Of a stretch of DNA of 64,000 nt, positions 56,611 to 64,000 are shown piece after piece (position 1 is the first letter of the stretch; each line of letters starts with the position of its first letter). Source of the stretch: an uncultured Lachnospiraceae bacterium (GTDB lineage Bacteria; Bacillota; Clostridia; Lachnospirales; Lachnospiraceae); contig CATLGV010000010.1 of assembly GCA_949948735.1 (NCBI GenBank), positions 55,123-119,122 on the forward strand. The letters run 5' to 3'. Position numbers and translations under genes: made by a program. Under the pieces are notes generated by a model, which saw only the letters and a program-made list of their open reading frames with translations, was not told the origin of the DNA and did not search any database.

Positions 56611-56799
56611 GCTTTTACTATATCATCTTATTATCTGAAAATCAATAATTTCTTTGAAAAACGCAGGGCAGATATGAGCAAAGAAAACGCTTATATCTGT
56701 CCTTTTTGTATCATGGACTTTCTTCAATCTTAAATTTAATCAAACGCAAATAAAGTATGAAAAATGCCGTATATGTTTTTGGGCAGAGGAGGTAAGCGG

Positions 56800-56973
56800 A
56801 TGACGGAGAATAAGGAAAATAAAGAGTCAAAGAAAAACGAATGGAATTTTGTAAAGACTATAGGAAAAACAACTTATTATGTAAAAGGATATTTTAGTCA
56901 AACAAGCAAGGAAAATGTGCTGGATAAGATAAAGAGAATGATAATAAATGATATTCAAAGCGGGGGGTATTGA
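56800..56973 (+). CDS. TnpW-family transposon protein
   Basis: 57 residues from the ATG after GAGGAGG. FVKTIGKTTYYVKGYFSQTS and VLDKIKRMI are the TnpW family pattern in Tn4451-like elements. Role unknown, always near the relaxase end. Confidence 0.82.
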   Translation: MTENKENKESKKNEWNFVKTIGKTTYYVKGYFSQTSKENVLDKIKRMIINDIQSGGY

Positions 56974-57030
56974 TATGTGCAAAATTTATATTAATTCACA
57001 CAAATTATGTCTTGACGAAACTGTCCCAAA

Positions 57031-57708
57031 TGCGTGTATGTCAACCGTGCGTTTACGACAAACGGCCCGGAGGGAAAGGTGATTCTCTATAAAAGCCCCG
57101 AGCTGGAGGTGGTGACAAATACCTGGAAAAACGGCGAAACGGTGTATATCTCACACACCTATAAGGACGCAAGGGGCATCGAGTGGGGCGTATGCGACGA
57201 TGCCGGCTGGGCGCCGATGGCGTATATGGAGCTCGTCTACGACAGCATTTCGTTTGCCGAGGAGTTTGCACGGGACATTGCGGAGGAAAGAGGAACGCTG
57301 GATGAGCAGTATATGGGCAGGGAAATCTATCTGTGGGAATATCCCGGCGCCACGCGGGAAAACATAATCGCCGCGGAGCATGCCCTGCCGGAATATACGG
57401 GCGTATATGTGGATGAGTCGGGACGACGCTGGGGAAATATCGGATATTATTACGGGTACAGGGATAAATGGGTGTGTCTGGATGATCCGACAGCAAACGC
57501 GGACGGTTTATATCCGGACGGCGCGCCGCAGCGCCGGACGCCTCACAAAGAGCAGAAGCTGTCTCCAGGGGAGCAGCGCATTTCGCCAAGCGTGGACAAA
57601 CGCGACGTTGTCTGGACGGTCGTGTTGGTTTTGGCAGTAACGGCAGTTACCGCAGTCCTGCTCTGGGTGCTGAGGCGCAGGGGCGCTACACACCGGCCGG
57701 AAGCGTGA
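57031..57708 (+). pseudogene. 3' fragment of the split SH3-like protein
   Basis: Starts at codon TGC (CVYVNRAFTTNGPEG), continuing the frame broken at 49944. Two SH3-like stretches: KVILYKSPELEVVTNTWKNG with ARGIEWGVCDDAGWAPMAYM, and a second repeat around GREIYLWEYPGATREN with GRRWGNIGYYYGYRDKWVCL. Ends with membrane helix (VVWTVVLVLAVTAVTAVLLW) and basic tail. The GTG at 57034 could start a leaderless fragment, but it would lack the signal peptide. Its last 23 bp overlap the kinase gene. Confidence 0.88.
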
Positions 57709-59026
57709 CGATAAAGGTCGCGCCGCCGCCCGGGGTGTCCGCGACAGTGATTTTTCCCTGATGCGCGTGTATGATTTCATATGCAATAGACAGGCCTAAC
57801 CCGAAGTGTTCCTTGGCGCTTCGGGATTTTTCGCTTCGATAAAAGCGCTCAAAGATTTTAGGCTTTTCCTCGTCGGGAATACCGGCGCCGTGGTCAATAA
57901 CGGATATTTGAAACAGGTATCCCGAAGTCTTTTCCAGGCGCAGGACAATGGCGGGCGCAGCGTTCCTGCCAGGTTCGTCTCTGAATATGACATCTGTGTC
58001 ATCTTTGGGCGCATAGCTGATCGCATTGTGAATCAGAATCGCGATTACCTGACGGATGCGCTCCGGGTCGCACAGGCAGGGCGGAATCGCACCGTCGGGA
58101 AGCTCTGCCGCCAGAGAAAGACCGTTCTGCTTTGCCATTGGCTCGAAGGCTTCACAGGTGTTGAGCAGGAGCGTGTCCAGCTCGACCGGCTGCCTGGTCA
58201 GGGTGAAGGTGCGGTTATCGTGCTGTGAAAGCGTCAGCATATCATTAATCAATCCGGCCATGCGGATTGTCTCGCTTTTCATGGTGGGCAGCAGCGCATC
58301 TGTTCCGGCGGGATTTTCCGTGCAGGAATCCATGCAGGAGAGAAGGACGGCCAGCGGAGTGCGCAGCTCGTGGGAGGCAGCGGCGATAAAGCGGTTCTGG
58401 CTTCTGCGGCTTTCCTCAATCGGCATCAGAAGCTTCCCGGTAAAGTGCCATGCAAACAGCCATATAACAAGAAGGGCGGCTGTGACGATTCCCAGAAAGA
58501 CAAGGCGCTGCTCTGATTTTTGCAGGTTTACGGACTCGAGAGACGACAGCAGCAGCATTTCCAGCGTACCGTTTATCCTTTGCAAAGTAATGACGCAGCC
58601 GTAAAAGGTCGCGGGGCCGCTTTCCGTATCGGCGGCAAACGAAAAATCATGGTACATGCAGTTATAAGACAATGTGACGGCAGGCGTGCCGCGCAGTGTC
58701 TCATAATGCGCCCAGCCGGCCGCAAGGATTTCCTGGCAGGGAGAGTGGTTGGCCCGGCTGTTGAACAGGAACGGCGTGCCGTTGTCCAACAGGGAGATAT
58801 AGTAATAGCCGTTATTTTCGAGCTTTGAAAGCCATTCATGCGTGATAACGGACTGCTGCTCCAGATTTGCGGCAATGGTATTGATATCGCTGCGAAACGA
58901 CAGCAGCCGCGTATTGAGTAGATTCTGCTCGGATACATACAGGTAGGCGAGCGTCATAATAACCAGAATCAACGTGGTAATGCCGCCGCTTAAAAGCGTC
59001 AGCCGAAGACGGACTTTATTGAACAT
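57686..59026 (-). CDS. Sensor histidine kinase
   Basis: 446 residues. Two membrane segments (about 12-32 and 172-195) flank an extracellular sensing region. HAMP-like linker, then H-box SHELRTPLAVLLS, N-box LIHNAISYAP, and G-boxes DHGAGIPDEE and FGLGLSIAYEI. Lies 10 bp after the response regulator. Probably senses a substrate linked to the divergent importer. Confidence 0.93.
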   Translation of the reverse strand: MFNKVRLRLTLLSGGITTLILVIMTLAYLYVSEQNLLNTRLLSFRSDINTIAANLEQQSVITHEWLSKLENNGYYYISLLDNGTPFLFNSRANHSPCQEILAAGWAHYETLRGTPAVTLSYNCMYHDFSFAADTESGPATFYGCVITLQRINGTLEMLLLSSLESVNLQKSEQRLVFLGIVTAALLVIWLFAWHFTGKLLMPIEESRRSQNRFIAAASHELRTPLAVLLSCMDSCTENPAGTDALLPTMKSETIRMAGLINDMLTLSQHDNRTFTLTRQPVELDTLLLNTCEAFEPMAKQNGLSLAAELPDGAIPPCLCDPERIRQVIAILIHNAISYAPKDDTDVIFRDEPGRNAAPAIVLRLEKTSGYLFQISVIDHGAGIPDEEKPKIFERFYRSEKSRSAKEHFGLGLSIAYEIIHAHQGKITVADTPGGGATFIVTLPAGV

Positions 59027-59036
59027 ATGGCATTCC

Positions 59037-59705
59037 TCATTTCAGGCAGTATCCGACGCCGCGGACCGTGGTAAGCTGTACGCTGCTTCCGACAGCGCCC
59101 AGCCGGCGCCGGAGAAAGTGGATATAATTGTCCAGATTGCCGTTCTCTACATCGCTTTCCGGCCCCCAGACCTTTAAAAGCAGCGTGGAGCGGGACAGCG
59201 TCTGGTCGGGATTGCGCAGAAATACCTCCAGCAGCGCGCCTTCCCTTTTGGAAAGGGAGCAGCGTCCTGCAGGCCCGGTAAGCTGGCAGGCCTCAAGGTC
59301 ATAAGAAATGTCCTGAAGCGTCAGGGAAAATCCGGCATTGAGCTGGGGAGAGCGTCTTGTAATACAGTAGATTCTGGCAAGCAGCTCCTCAAAGGCAAAC
59401 GGCTTCACCAGATAATCGTCCGCCCCCATATTTAAGCCCAGAACCTTGTCCGTCAGGGTTCCCAGCGCGGTAATCAGAATAACGGGCGTGCCGATTCCCT
59501 TTTTGCGCAGCGCGGACAGGACGTCGGTGCCCTCCATGGAAGGGAGCATTCTGTCCAGAAGAATGATGTCATAGATATTCTGTTCCCCATAATACAGGGC
59601 GTCTTCTCCGTCGCAGCAGCGGTCAACATCAAAGCCGTGCGCCGTCAGCTGGCCGGATAAAATACGGTTGAGGTTCTCATCGTCCTCCACAAGTAATATT
59701 CTCAT
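59037..59705 (-). CDS. OmpR-family response regulator
   Basis: 222 residues from MRILLVEDDENLNRILSG. Receiver phosphoacceptor Asp in IILLDRMLPSMEGTD, Lys in DDYLVKPFAFEELL, then a winged-helix DNA-binding domain with LSKREGALLEVFLRNPDQT and the YIHFLRRRL helix. Likely binds the half-site cluster between this gene and the importer. Confidence 0.93.
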   Translation of the reverse strand: MRILLVEDDENLNRILSGQLTAHGFDVDRCCDGEDALYYGEQNIYDIILLDRMLPSMEGTDVLSALRKKGIGTPVILITALGTLTDKVLGLNMGADDYLVKPFAFEELLARIYCITRRSPQLNAGFSLTLQDISYDLEACQLTGPAGRCSLSKREGALLEVFLRNPDQTLSRSTLLLKVWGPESDVENGNLDNYIHFLRRRLGAVGSSVQLTTVRGVGYCLK

Positions 59706-59750
59706 CGCTTTCACCATTTTGCTTTCATTATAATATATCATACCACAATT

Positions 59751-59790
59751 CCCTCTAAAGAATCTCTAAAATTCTTAGAGGGTTTTTAGA
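59751..59790 (+). promoter_or_regulatory. Candidate response-regulator operator
   Basis: CTCTAAA occurs at about 59753 and 59764, an 11-bp period, with opposing TTAGAG at 59774 and 59785. CCCTCTAAAGAAT and ATTCTTAGAGGG form a near palindrome. Direct half sites one helix turn apart are usual for OmpR regulators; the stem followed by TTTTT could alternatively terminate transcription. Confidence 0.55.
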
Positions 59791-59860
59791 GAAAAGCGTG
59801 CTATTGTGATACTCAGACAGCATCTGTATCAGATGCGTGGAAAGGAGAAACGAGGACATT

Positions 59861-62212
59861 ATGAAAAGAAAACTGACAGCCCTGATTATGGGCGTTGCGC
59901 TGATGCTGACCGCCTGTGCGGGTTCGCAGGGACTGCCCGCAGGCAGCGGCACAGACGAAGCGACAGCACAAATCAGCAAGGAGAAGGAAACCGGCGCAGC
60001 TGGGAAGGAAAACGAACCTGCCGCGATGGGGCGTTATGTGGAGACGTCGACGGATCTGCACGAGATGATCGGGAGTCCGTTGTGCCTGGGGCGGCTTTCA
60101 AACGGCGACGCCGTTGCGGTGGGAGACAGCCTGGTAAAGGCGGTTTCCCATGACAGCGGAGCGACCTGGGAACAGGAGGCAATTGCCGGTCTGCCGGAAA
60201 ATTTTTCCGCGGAAAATTATGTTATGTCCGCGGCAGTCTCACCGGACGGCACGATTGTGCTGGAGTATTTTGCCAGAGGGAGCGCGAATGACAATGGGGA
60301 TTTAGACATGCGCTATCTGGCTGTTTGGCCGGATGGCACGCGGCGCGATTTTACGATAGACGCGCCTGCGGAGGAGTATTACCCGGGGAACTTTTTCTTT
60401 GACGAAGCGGGGAAATGCTATGCGCCGATGCTTGGAGGCAGCGGGAGTATCTATGAGATTAACATGGAGGAGGGCATCAGCACGCGCGCTTTAAGGACGG
60501 AGGGCAGCCGTGCGGAGATCCTCCAATTTGCGGGAAGCAGGATGATTCTGTGCAGCTATGACGGCATCCGGATTTATGACAGGGACACGCAGGCCTATAT
60601 TGAGGATACGGCTGTAAATGACTTTATCAAAGAGCAGTACGGGAACCTGGAAGGGGATACCGGCAACGGCTATCATCAGTATGTGTTTACCGACGGTGAC
60701 GCTGTATATATCGCCGGGAAGAAGGGGCTTCACCGTCACGTCGTGGGCGGTATGGCGGTAGAACAGGTGATTGACGGTACCCTGTCGAGCTTTGGCGATC
60801 CCTCATATGGCATTACGGGGGCGGTTGCGCTGGCGAATCAGGAGTTCGTCGCACTTTTCTCAAACGGTAAGGCGGTCCGGTTTGTCTATGACCCGGATGT
60901 GCCCACTGTGCCAGGCGAAAAGCTTGTCGTGTACAGCCTGCAGCACAACGATACGATACAGCAGGCGGTATCGCTGTATCAGTCGACAAATTCGGGACTG
61001 TATGTGGAGTATCAGGTCGGCATGGGCGAGAAGAATACCATTACGAGAGAGGACGCCCTGAAAAAGCTGAATACGCAGCTGATGGCGGGCGAGGGGCCGG
61101 ATGTCCTGATTCTGGATAATATGCCGGTGGATTCGTATACGGAAAAGAAGGTCCTGCTGGATATCCATGACGTCATAGATGAAATCGCGAAGGGCGAGGG
61201 GCTGTTTACCAATCTGTTCGAACCCCTTTATCAGGAGGATGCGCTTTATATGGCGCCCTGCGAGATTAAGCTACCGGTTATGATAGGGGAAAAGGATAAA
61301 GTGACACAAATGTCGGATTTGGAGAAGGCGGCGGATGCGGTAGAGCAGATTCGCAGGGAGAATCCGGATAAGGAGATTTTCAGGACTTATTCACCCAAGG
61401 GGATTATGAAGAAGTTTGCCCTTGTATCGGCAGCTGCGTGGAAGCAGGCAGACGGCGCGCCGGACATGGCAAAAATAGAAGCGTTTCTCCTGCAGACGAA
61501 GCGGATTTATGATGCGCAGATGGAGAATGCCTCACAGGAGCAGATTCAATGGTATGCGGAGCTGAACGAGCGCTATGTTGCGGAGTCCGGCGTCTCTTAT
61601 GAGGACAATCCATGGTTTTATATGGGTTCAAACAGTATAGTTTTTCTGGAGGGGCGTATGCAGCTGGATTTGGGGACAATGTTTTATTCCTATGGCTGCG
61701 TTGAAAATCTGTCCCTTCCGAAGGCGCCCGGCTTTGAACACTATGCGGTCGTACCGGCTGCAGGACAGTGCAGTCAGGTCTATATTCCGGGCACGCTTGT
61801 GGGAATCAATGCGTCCTCAGCCAATACGGAGGCTGCGAAGGGATTTCTGCGGTTCATGCTGTCCAGCCAGATGCAGACGAGTCTGCATGGCGGGCTGCCT
61901 GTCAATATCGTCGCGTATGAGGAGGAGTTTACGCCGAATCCGGAGTATTTAGGAGAGAACAATTATTACGGCGGCATCTCTTCTTCAAGAGGGGACGGTG
62001 TGATAATTAATATGGATATTTACTGGCCTGCGGATGCGGAGCTGGAGGAAGTCAAAGCGTGGATGAGTACCGCAAAAACGCCGTACTTGTACGATACCGT
62101 GCTGGAGGAGGCTGTCTATGCGGCAGGTACAGAATATTTTATGGGCTATTGCAGCCTTGAGGAGGCGATGGCCGCAATTGAGGAGAAGGTGGCGATTTAC
62201 GCAGCGGAGTAG
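59861..62212 (+). CDS. Propeller-fused extracellular solute-binding lipoprotein
   Basis: 784 residues. Lipobox LTAC near residue 17. Residues about 60-345 form a repeated beta region with BNR-like SHDSGATWEQE and VSPDGTIVLEYFA, suggesting a propeller. From about 350 a family 1 solute-binding domain: KLVVYSLQHNDTIQQAVSLY, AGEGPDVLILDNMPVDSYTE and AAKGFLRFMLSSQMQ. First gene of an importer operon. The substrate is likely a carbohydrate, by family; unproven. Confidence 0.88.
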   Translation: MKRKLTALIMGVALMLTACAGSQGLPAGSGTDEATAQISKEKETGAAGKENEPAAMGRYVETSTDLHEMIGSPLCLGRLSNGDAVAVGDSLVKAVSHDSGATWEQEAIAGLPENFSAENYVMSAAVSPDGTIVLEYFARGSANDNGDLDMRYLAVWPDGTRRDFTIDAPAEEYYPGNFFFDEAGKCYAPMLGGSGSIYEINMEEGISTRALRTEGSRAEILQFAGSRMILCSYDGIRIYDRDTQAYIEDTAVNDFIKEQYGNLEGDTGNGYHQYVFTDGDAVYIAGKKGLHRHVVGGMAVEQVIDGTLSSFGDPSYGITGAVALANQEFVALFSNGKAVRFVYDPDVPTVPGEKLVVYSLQHNDTIQQAVSLYQSTNSGLYVEYQVGMGEKNTITREDALKKLNTQLMAGEGPDVLILDNMPVDSYTEKKVLLDIHDVIDEIAKGEGLFTNLFEPLYQEDALYMAPCEIKLPVMIGEKDKVTQMSDLEKAADAVEQIRRENPDKEIFRTYSPKGIMKKFALVSAAAWKQADGAPDMAKIEAFLLQTKRIYDAQMENASQEQIQWYAELNERYVAESGVSYEDNPWFYMGSNSIVFLEGRMQLDLGTMFYSYGCVENLSLPKAPGFEHYAVVPAAGQCSQVYIPGTLVGINASSANTEAAKGFLRFMLSSQMQTSLHGGLPVNIVAYEEEFTPNPEYLGENNYYGGISSSRGDGVIINMDIYWPADAELEEVKAWMSTAKTPYLYDTVLEEAVYAAGTEYFMGYCSLEEAMAAIEEKVAIYAAE

Positions 62213-62990
62213 CGCGATTTACAGGCGCAAAAGACGGGCCTTTGCGGGATTTCTTTTTGGCAGTCTTTCCGGGGTAACGGTGTTTGTGCTGCTGCCTTTT
62301 CTGGATGTGATACGGCGTTCTTTTACCACGGCGGTTACCGGAGACTTTGTCGGCTGGGAAAACTATCGGCGGATTTTTGACAATCAGGCATTTCGGCTGG
62401 CAGTGCAGAATACGCTGCGCTTTACTGGTGTATGCATCCCGCTGCTCGTAGTCGTCGGGCTTGTCGTGGCGCTGCCGCTGAGCCGCATCCGGGAGACAGA
62501 GCTGATAAAATCCCTTTACCTGTTTCCGCTGGCGCTGCCCACGGCGACAGTGGTTATTGTGTGGCGGATGTTCTTTTATGAGGCGGATTTTCAAAGTCTC
62601 GTCGTAAGCTATCTGTGGAGAAATCTTGGATATACGGTGGTTTTATGGACGGCGGGTATTAAAAGCATTCCATGGGATATTCTGGAGGCGGCGAAGGTGG
62701 ATGGCGCAAGCGCGCTGCAAAGCCTGTTTCGCATTGAGCTGCCCAACCTCAAGGGCAGCTTCTATACGATTGTTGTGCTGTCGTTTCTCAATTCCTTCAA
62801 GATATACAGGGAGGCGTATCTTGTGGCAGGCGCTTATCCGAAGCAGGAGATTTATCTGCTGCAGCATTTGTTCAACAACTGGTTTGTGAATCTGGAGCTG
62901 GATAAGATGGCCGCGGCGGCTGTCTGTGTCGGTGGGGTGCTGTTTTTCGGAATCATGCTGCTGCAGTACTTCTGGGACAGGGAGCGTTAG
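62118..62990 (+). CDS. ABC sugar-type permease, first subunit
   Basis: 290 residues if the ATG at 62118 is used, which has GGAGGAGG six bases upstream but overlaps the binding-protein gene by 95 bp. A TTG at 62178 is an alternative and gives 271 residues. Six membrane segments; the EAA loop WDILEAAKVDGASALQSLFR contacts the ATPase. MalF/UgpA type. Confidence 0.9.
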   Translation: MRQVQNILWAIAALRRRWPQLRRRWRFTQRSSAIYRRKRRAFAGFLFGSLSGVTVFVLLPFLDVIRRSFTTAVTGDFVGWENYRRIFDNQAFRLAVQNTLRFTGVCIPLLVVVGLVVALPLSRIRETELIKSLYLFPLALPTATVVIVWRMFFYEADFQSLVVSYLWRNLGYTVVLWTAGIKSIPWDILEAAKVDGASALQSLFRIELPNLKGSFYTIVVLSFLNSFKIYREAYLVAGAYPKQEIYLLQHLFNNWFVNLELDKMAAAAVCVGGVLFFGIMLLQYFWDRER

Positions 62991-63030
62991 TGTAAGAATA
63001 ACGCGGCAGTAGAAAGGGGAAGCGTGCGGG

Positions 63031-63885
63031 ATGAAGGGAAAATGTTTTGCGGAGGCATGCGTAAAGCTGCTGTTTACGGCGATGGGCCTTGTGGTGTGTA
63101 TGCCGGTATTTTTCGTTGTAACCGGTTCGGTGATGGGCAGCTATGATCTGGAGGCGTGTCTGGCGCCGGTTTTTCGGGAAGGAAAGGGCTTTGTGGGATG
63201 GAAGCTGATACCGGATTATCCGACGGTGGAGCATTATGTCAGACTGTTGTTTAAGACGCCCCAGTTTTTTGTGCTGTTTTGGAACAGCATCCGGATGACG
63301 GTCCTTATTCTGGCGGGGCAGTTATTGGTCGGCGTTCCGGCGGCATGGGCGTTTGCCGTATATCAGGTGCGGGGAAGCCGTATCTTGTTTGGCCTGTATA
63401 TTGTACTAATGCTGATGCCGTTTCAGGTGACGATGCTGTCAAGCTATCTGGTGCTGAACAGACTGTCTTTATTGAATACGCAGCTTGCCGTGATTCTGCC
63501 GGCAGTGTTTAGTACCTTTCCGATATTCCTGACCTACGGCGGTTTCCGGGAAATTCCGGCCGAGCTTTTTGAGGCGGCGCGGATAGACGGTGCGGGAGAA
63601 TTGTATATCTTTCTGCGCATCGGGCTTCCGCTGGGAAAGGGCGGGATGCTGTCCGGCCTCGTGCTGGGATTTCTGGAATATTGGAATATGCTTGAGCAGC
63701 CGCTGGCATTCCTGGAAAATCAGGCGCTTTGGCCGCTGTCGCTCTATCTGCCGCAGATTAGCTGGATGCAGGCGGGCTTTGCGTTTGGCGCTTCGGTAAT
63801 CATGCTCCTGCCTGCGGTGTTTATCTTTGTCATAGGACAGGACTATCTGGAGCAGGGGATTGTGTACGCAGGATTGAAGGGCTAA
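63031..63885 (+). CDS. ABC sugar-type permease, second subunit
   Basis: 284 residues, six membrane segments, EAA loop IPAELFEAARIDGAGELYIF. MalG/UgpE type. No ATPase gene follows in the window, so a shared MsmK-type ATPase is likely. The last codons (GLKG, stop) are the first unit of an 18-bp tandem repeat. Confidence 0.94.
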   Translation: MKGKCFAEACVKLLFTAMGLVVCMPVFFVVTGSVMGSYDLEACLAPVFREGKGFVGWKLIPDYPTVEHYVRLLFKTPQFFVLFWNSIRMTVLILAGQLLVGVPAAWAFAVYQVRGSRILFGLYIVLMLMPFQVTMLSSYLVLNRLSLLNTQLAVILPAVFSTFPIFLTYGGFREIPAELFEAARIDGAGELYIFLRIGLPLGKGGMLSGLVLGFLEYWNMLEQPLAFLENQALWPLSLYLPQISWMQAGFAFGASVIMLLPAVFIFVIGQDYLEQGIVYAGLKG

Positions 63886-64000
63886 TCCGGATTGAAGGGC
63901 TCATCCGGATTGAAGGGTCCATTCGGCTTAAAGGGTTCATCCGGATTGAAGGGTTCATCCGGATTAAAGGGTTCATCCGGATTAAAGGGTTCATCCGGAT
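63871..64000 (+). repeat. 18-bp minisatellite starting in the permease stop region
   Basis: Units of 18 bp begin at 63871, 63889, 63907, 63925, 63943, 63961, 63979 and 63997, where the window ends. Consensus GGATT(G/A)AAGGG(T/C)TCATCC; each junction holds palindrome ATCCGGAT. Read in the permease frame the units encode GLKGSS. Only unit one has TAA in place of TCA. Confidence 0.93.

Larger units (their letters stand above)
49945..57030 (+). mobile_element. Tn4451-like mobilizable transposon, about 7.1 kb
   Basis: Bounded by the two halves of one host gene. Contents in order: large serine recombinase, hypothetical, RepA_N-domain protein, two XRE regulators, hypothetical, DUF3847 protein, MobA/MobL relaxase, holin-like toxin and TnpW. 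No antibiotic resistance gene is recognised. The ends fit a crossover at an AA dinucleotide (49943-49944 and 57029-57030), which restores an in-frame gene. A 7-bp repeat GACGAAA (49939-49945 and 57014-57020) is an alternative junction but would leave the host gene out of frame. It lacks a type IV secretion system, so it would need a helper. Confidence 0.88.

Noticed and set aside
49939..57020. GACGAAA direct repeat as the transposon target duplication
   Set aside because: Joining the host gene there leaves 11 extra bases and breaks the frame; serine recombinases of this class also do not make such duplications. Kept only as an alternative.
63871..64000. CRISPR array at the window end
   Set aside because: Units are contiguous 18-mers with no unique spacers, so it is a tandem minisatellite.

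Overview
The window reads as chromosome of a Gram-positive anaerobe of the class Clostridia, most likely family Lachnospiraceae. This is judged from gene content (FabK-type fatty acid synthesis, large SRP RNA with Alu domain, DUF3048, AtpZ/AtpI, gut-clostridial lipoproteins), strong GGAGG ribosome binding sites and the absence of any outer-membrane gene. The assignment is by recognition, not by a search.

Layout. 1-5.7 kb: end of a SleB-type wall hydrolase, then an FHA protein, PP2C phosphatase and membrane Ser/Thr kinase operon, and a DUF402 gene. 5.9-13.7 kb: complete F-type ATP synthase operon (atpZ-I-B-E-F-H-A-G-D-C) with a c subunit carrying Na+-type ligands. 13.7-18.6 kb: SRP RNA, DUF3048 lipoprotein and a large surface type I pullulanase. 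18.7-24.1 kb: MerR regulator divergent from a GNAT and heterodimeric ABC exporter operon, a small membrane protein and tRNA-Gly(CCC). 24.15-33.4 kb: fatty acid operon acpP-fabK-fabD-fabG-fabF-fabZ-accDA(fused)-fabK-like-fabH-marR, with three tandem FabT-like dyads just downstream of its promoter. 33.4-48.1 kb: mixed housekeeping and surface genes (diguanylate cyclase, CheD, PHP, PAP2, GDPD, M13 peptidase, SH3 protein, HD hydrolase, rRNA methyltransferase, unknown lipoprotein, SAM methyltransferase, NUDIX).

48.3-57.7 kb: a membrane-protein operon whose third gene, a secreted SH3-like protein, is split by a mobilizable transposon of about 7.1 kb. The element resembles the Tn4451 group (large serine recombinase, MobA/MobL relaxase, TnpW) but has no recognisable resistance gene. 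It carries a RepA_N fragment, two tandemly duplicated XRE regulators and a holin-like type I toxin with a visible convergent antisense RNA promoter.

57.7-64 kb: two-component system divergent from a sugar-type ABC importer whose binding protein is fused to an N-terminal propeller-like region. The last permease gene runs directly into an 18-bp minisatellite that continues past the window end and would encode GLKGSS repeats if the stop codon were lost.

The strongest candidates for new biology are the triple operator of the fab operon, the fused AccDA without accB/accC, the propeller-SBP sensor arrangement, the stop-codon minisatellite and the toxin/antisense module in the transposon. I found no CRISPR array and no clearly recognisable unknown defence system.
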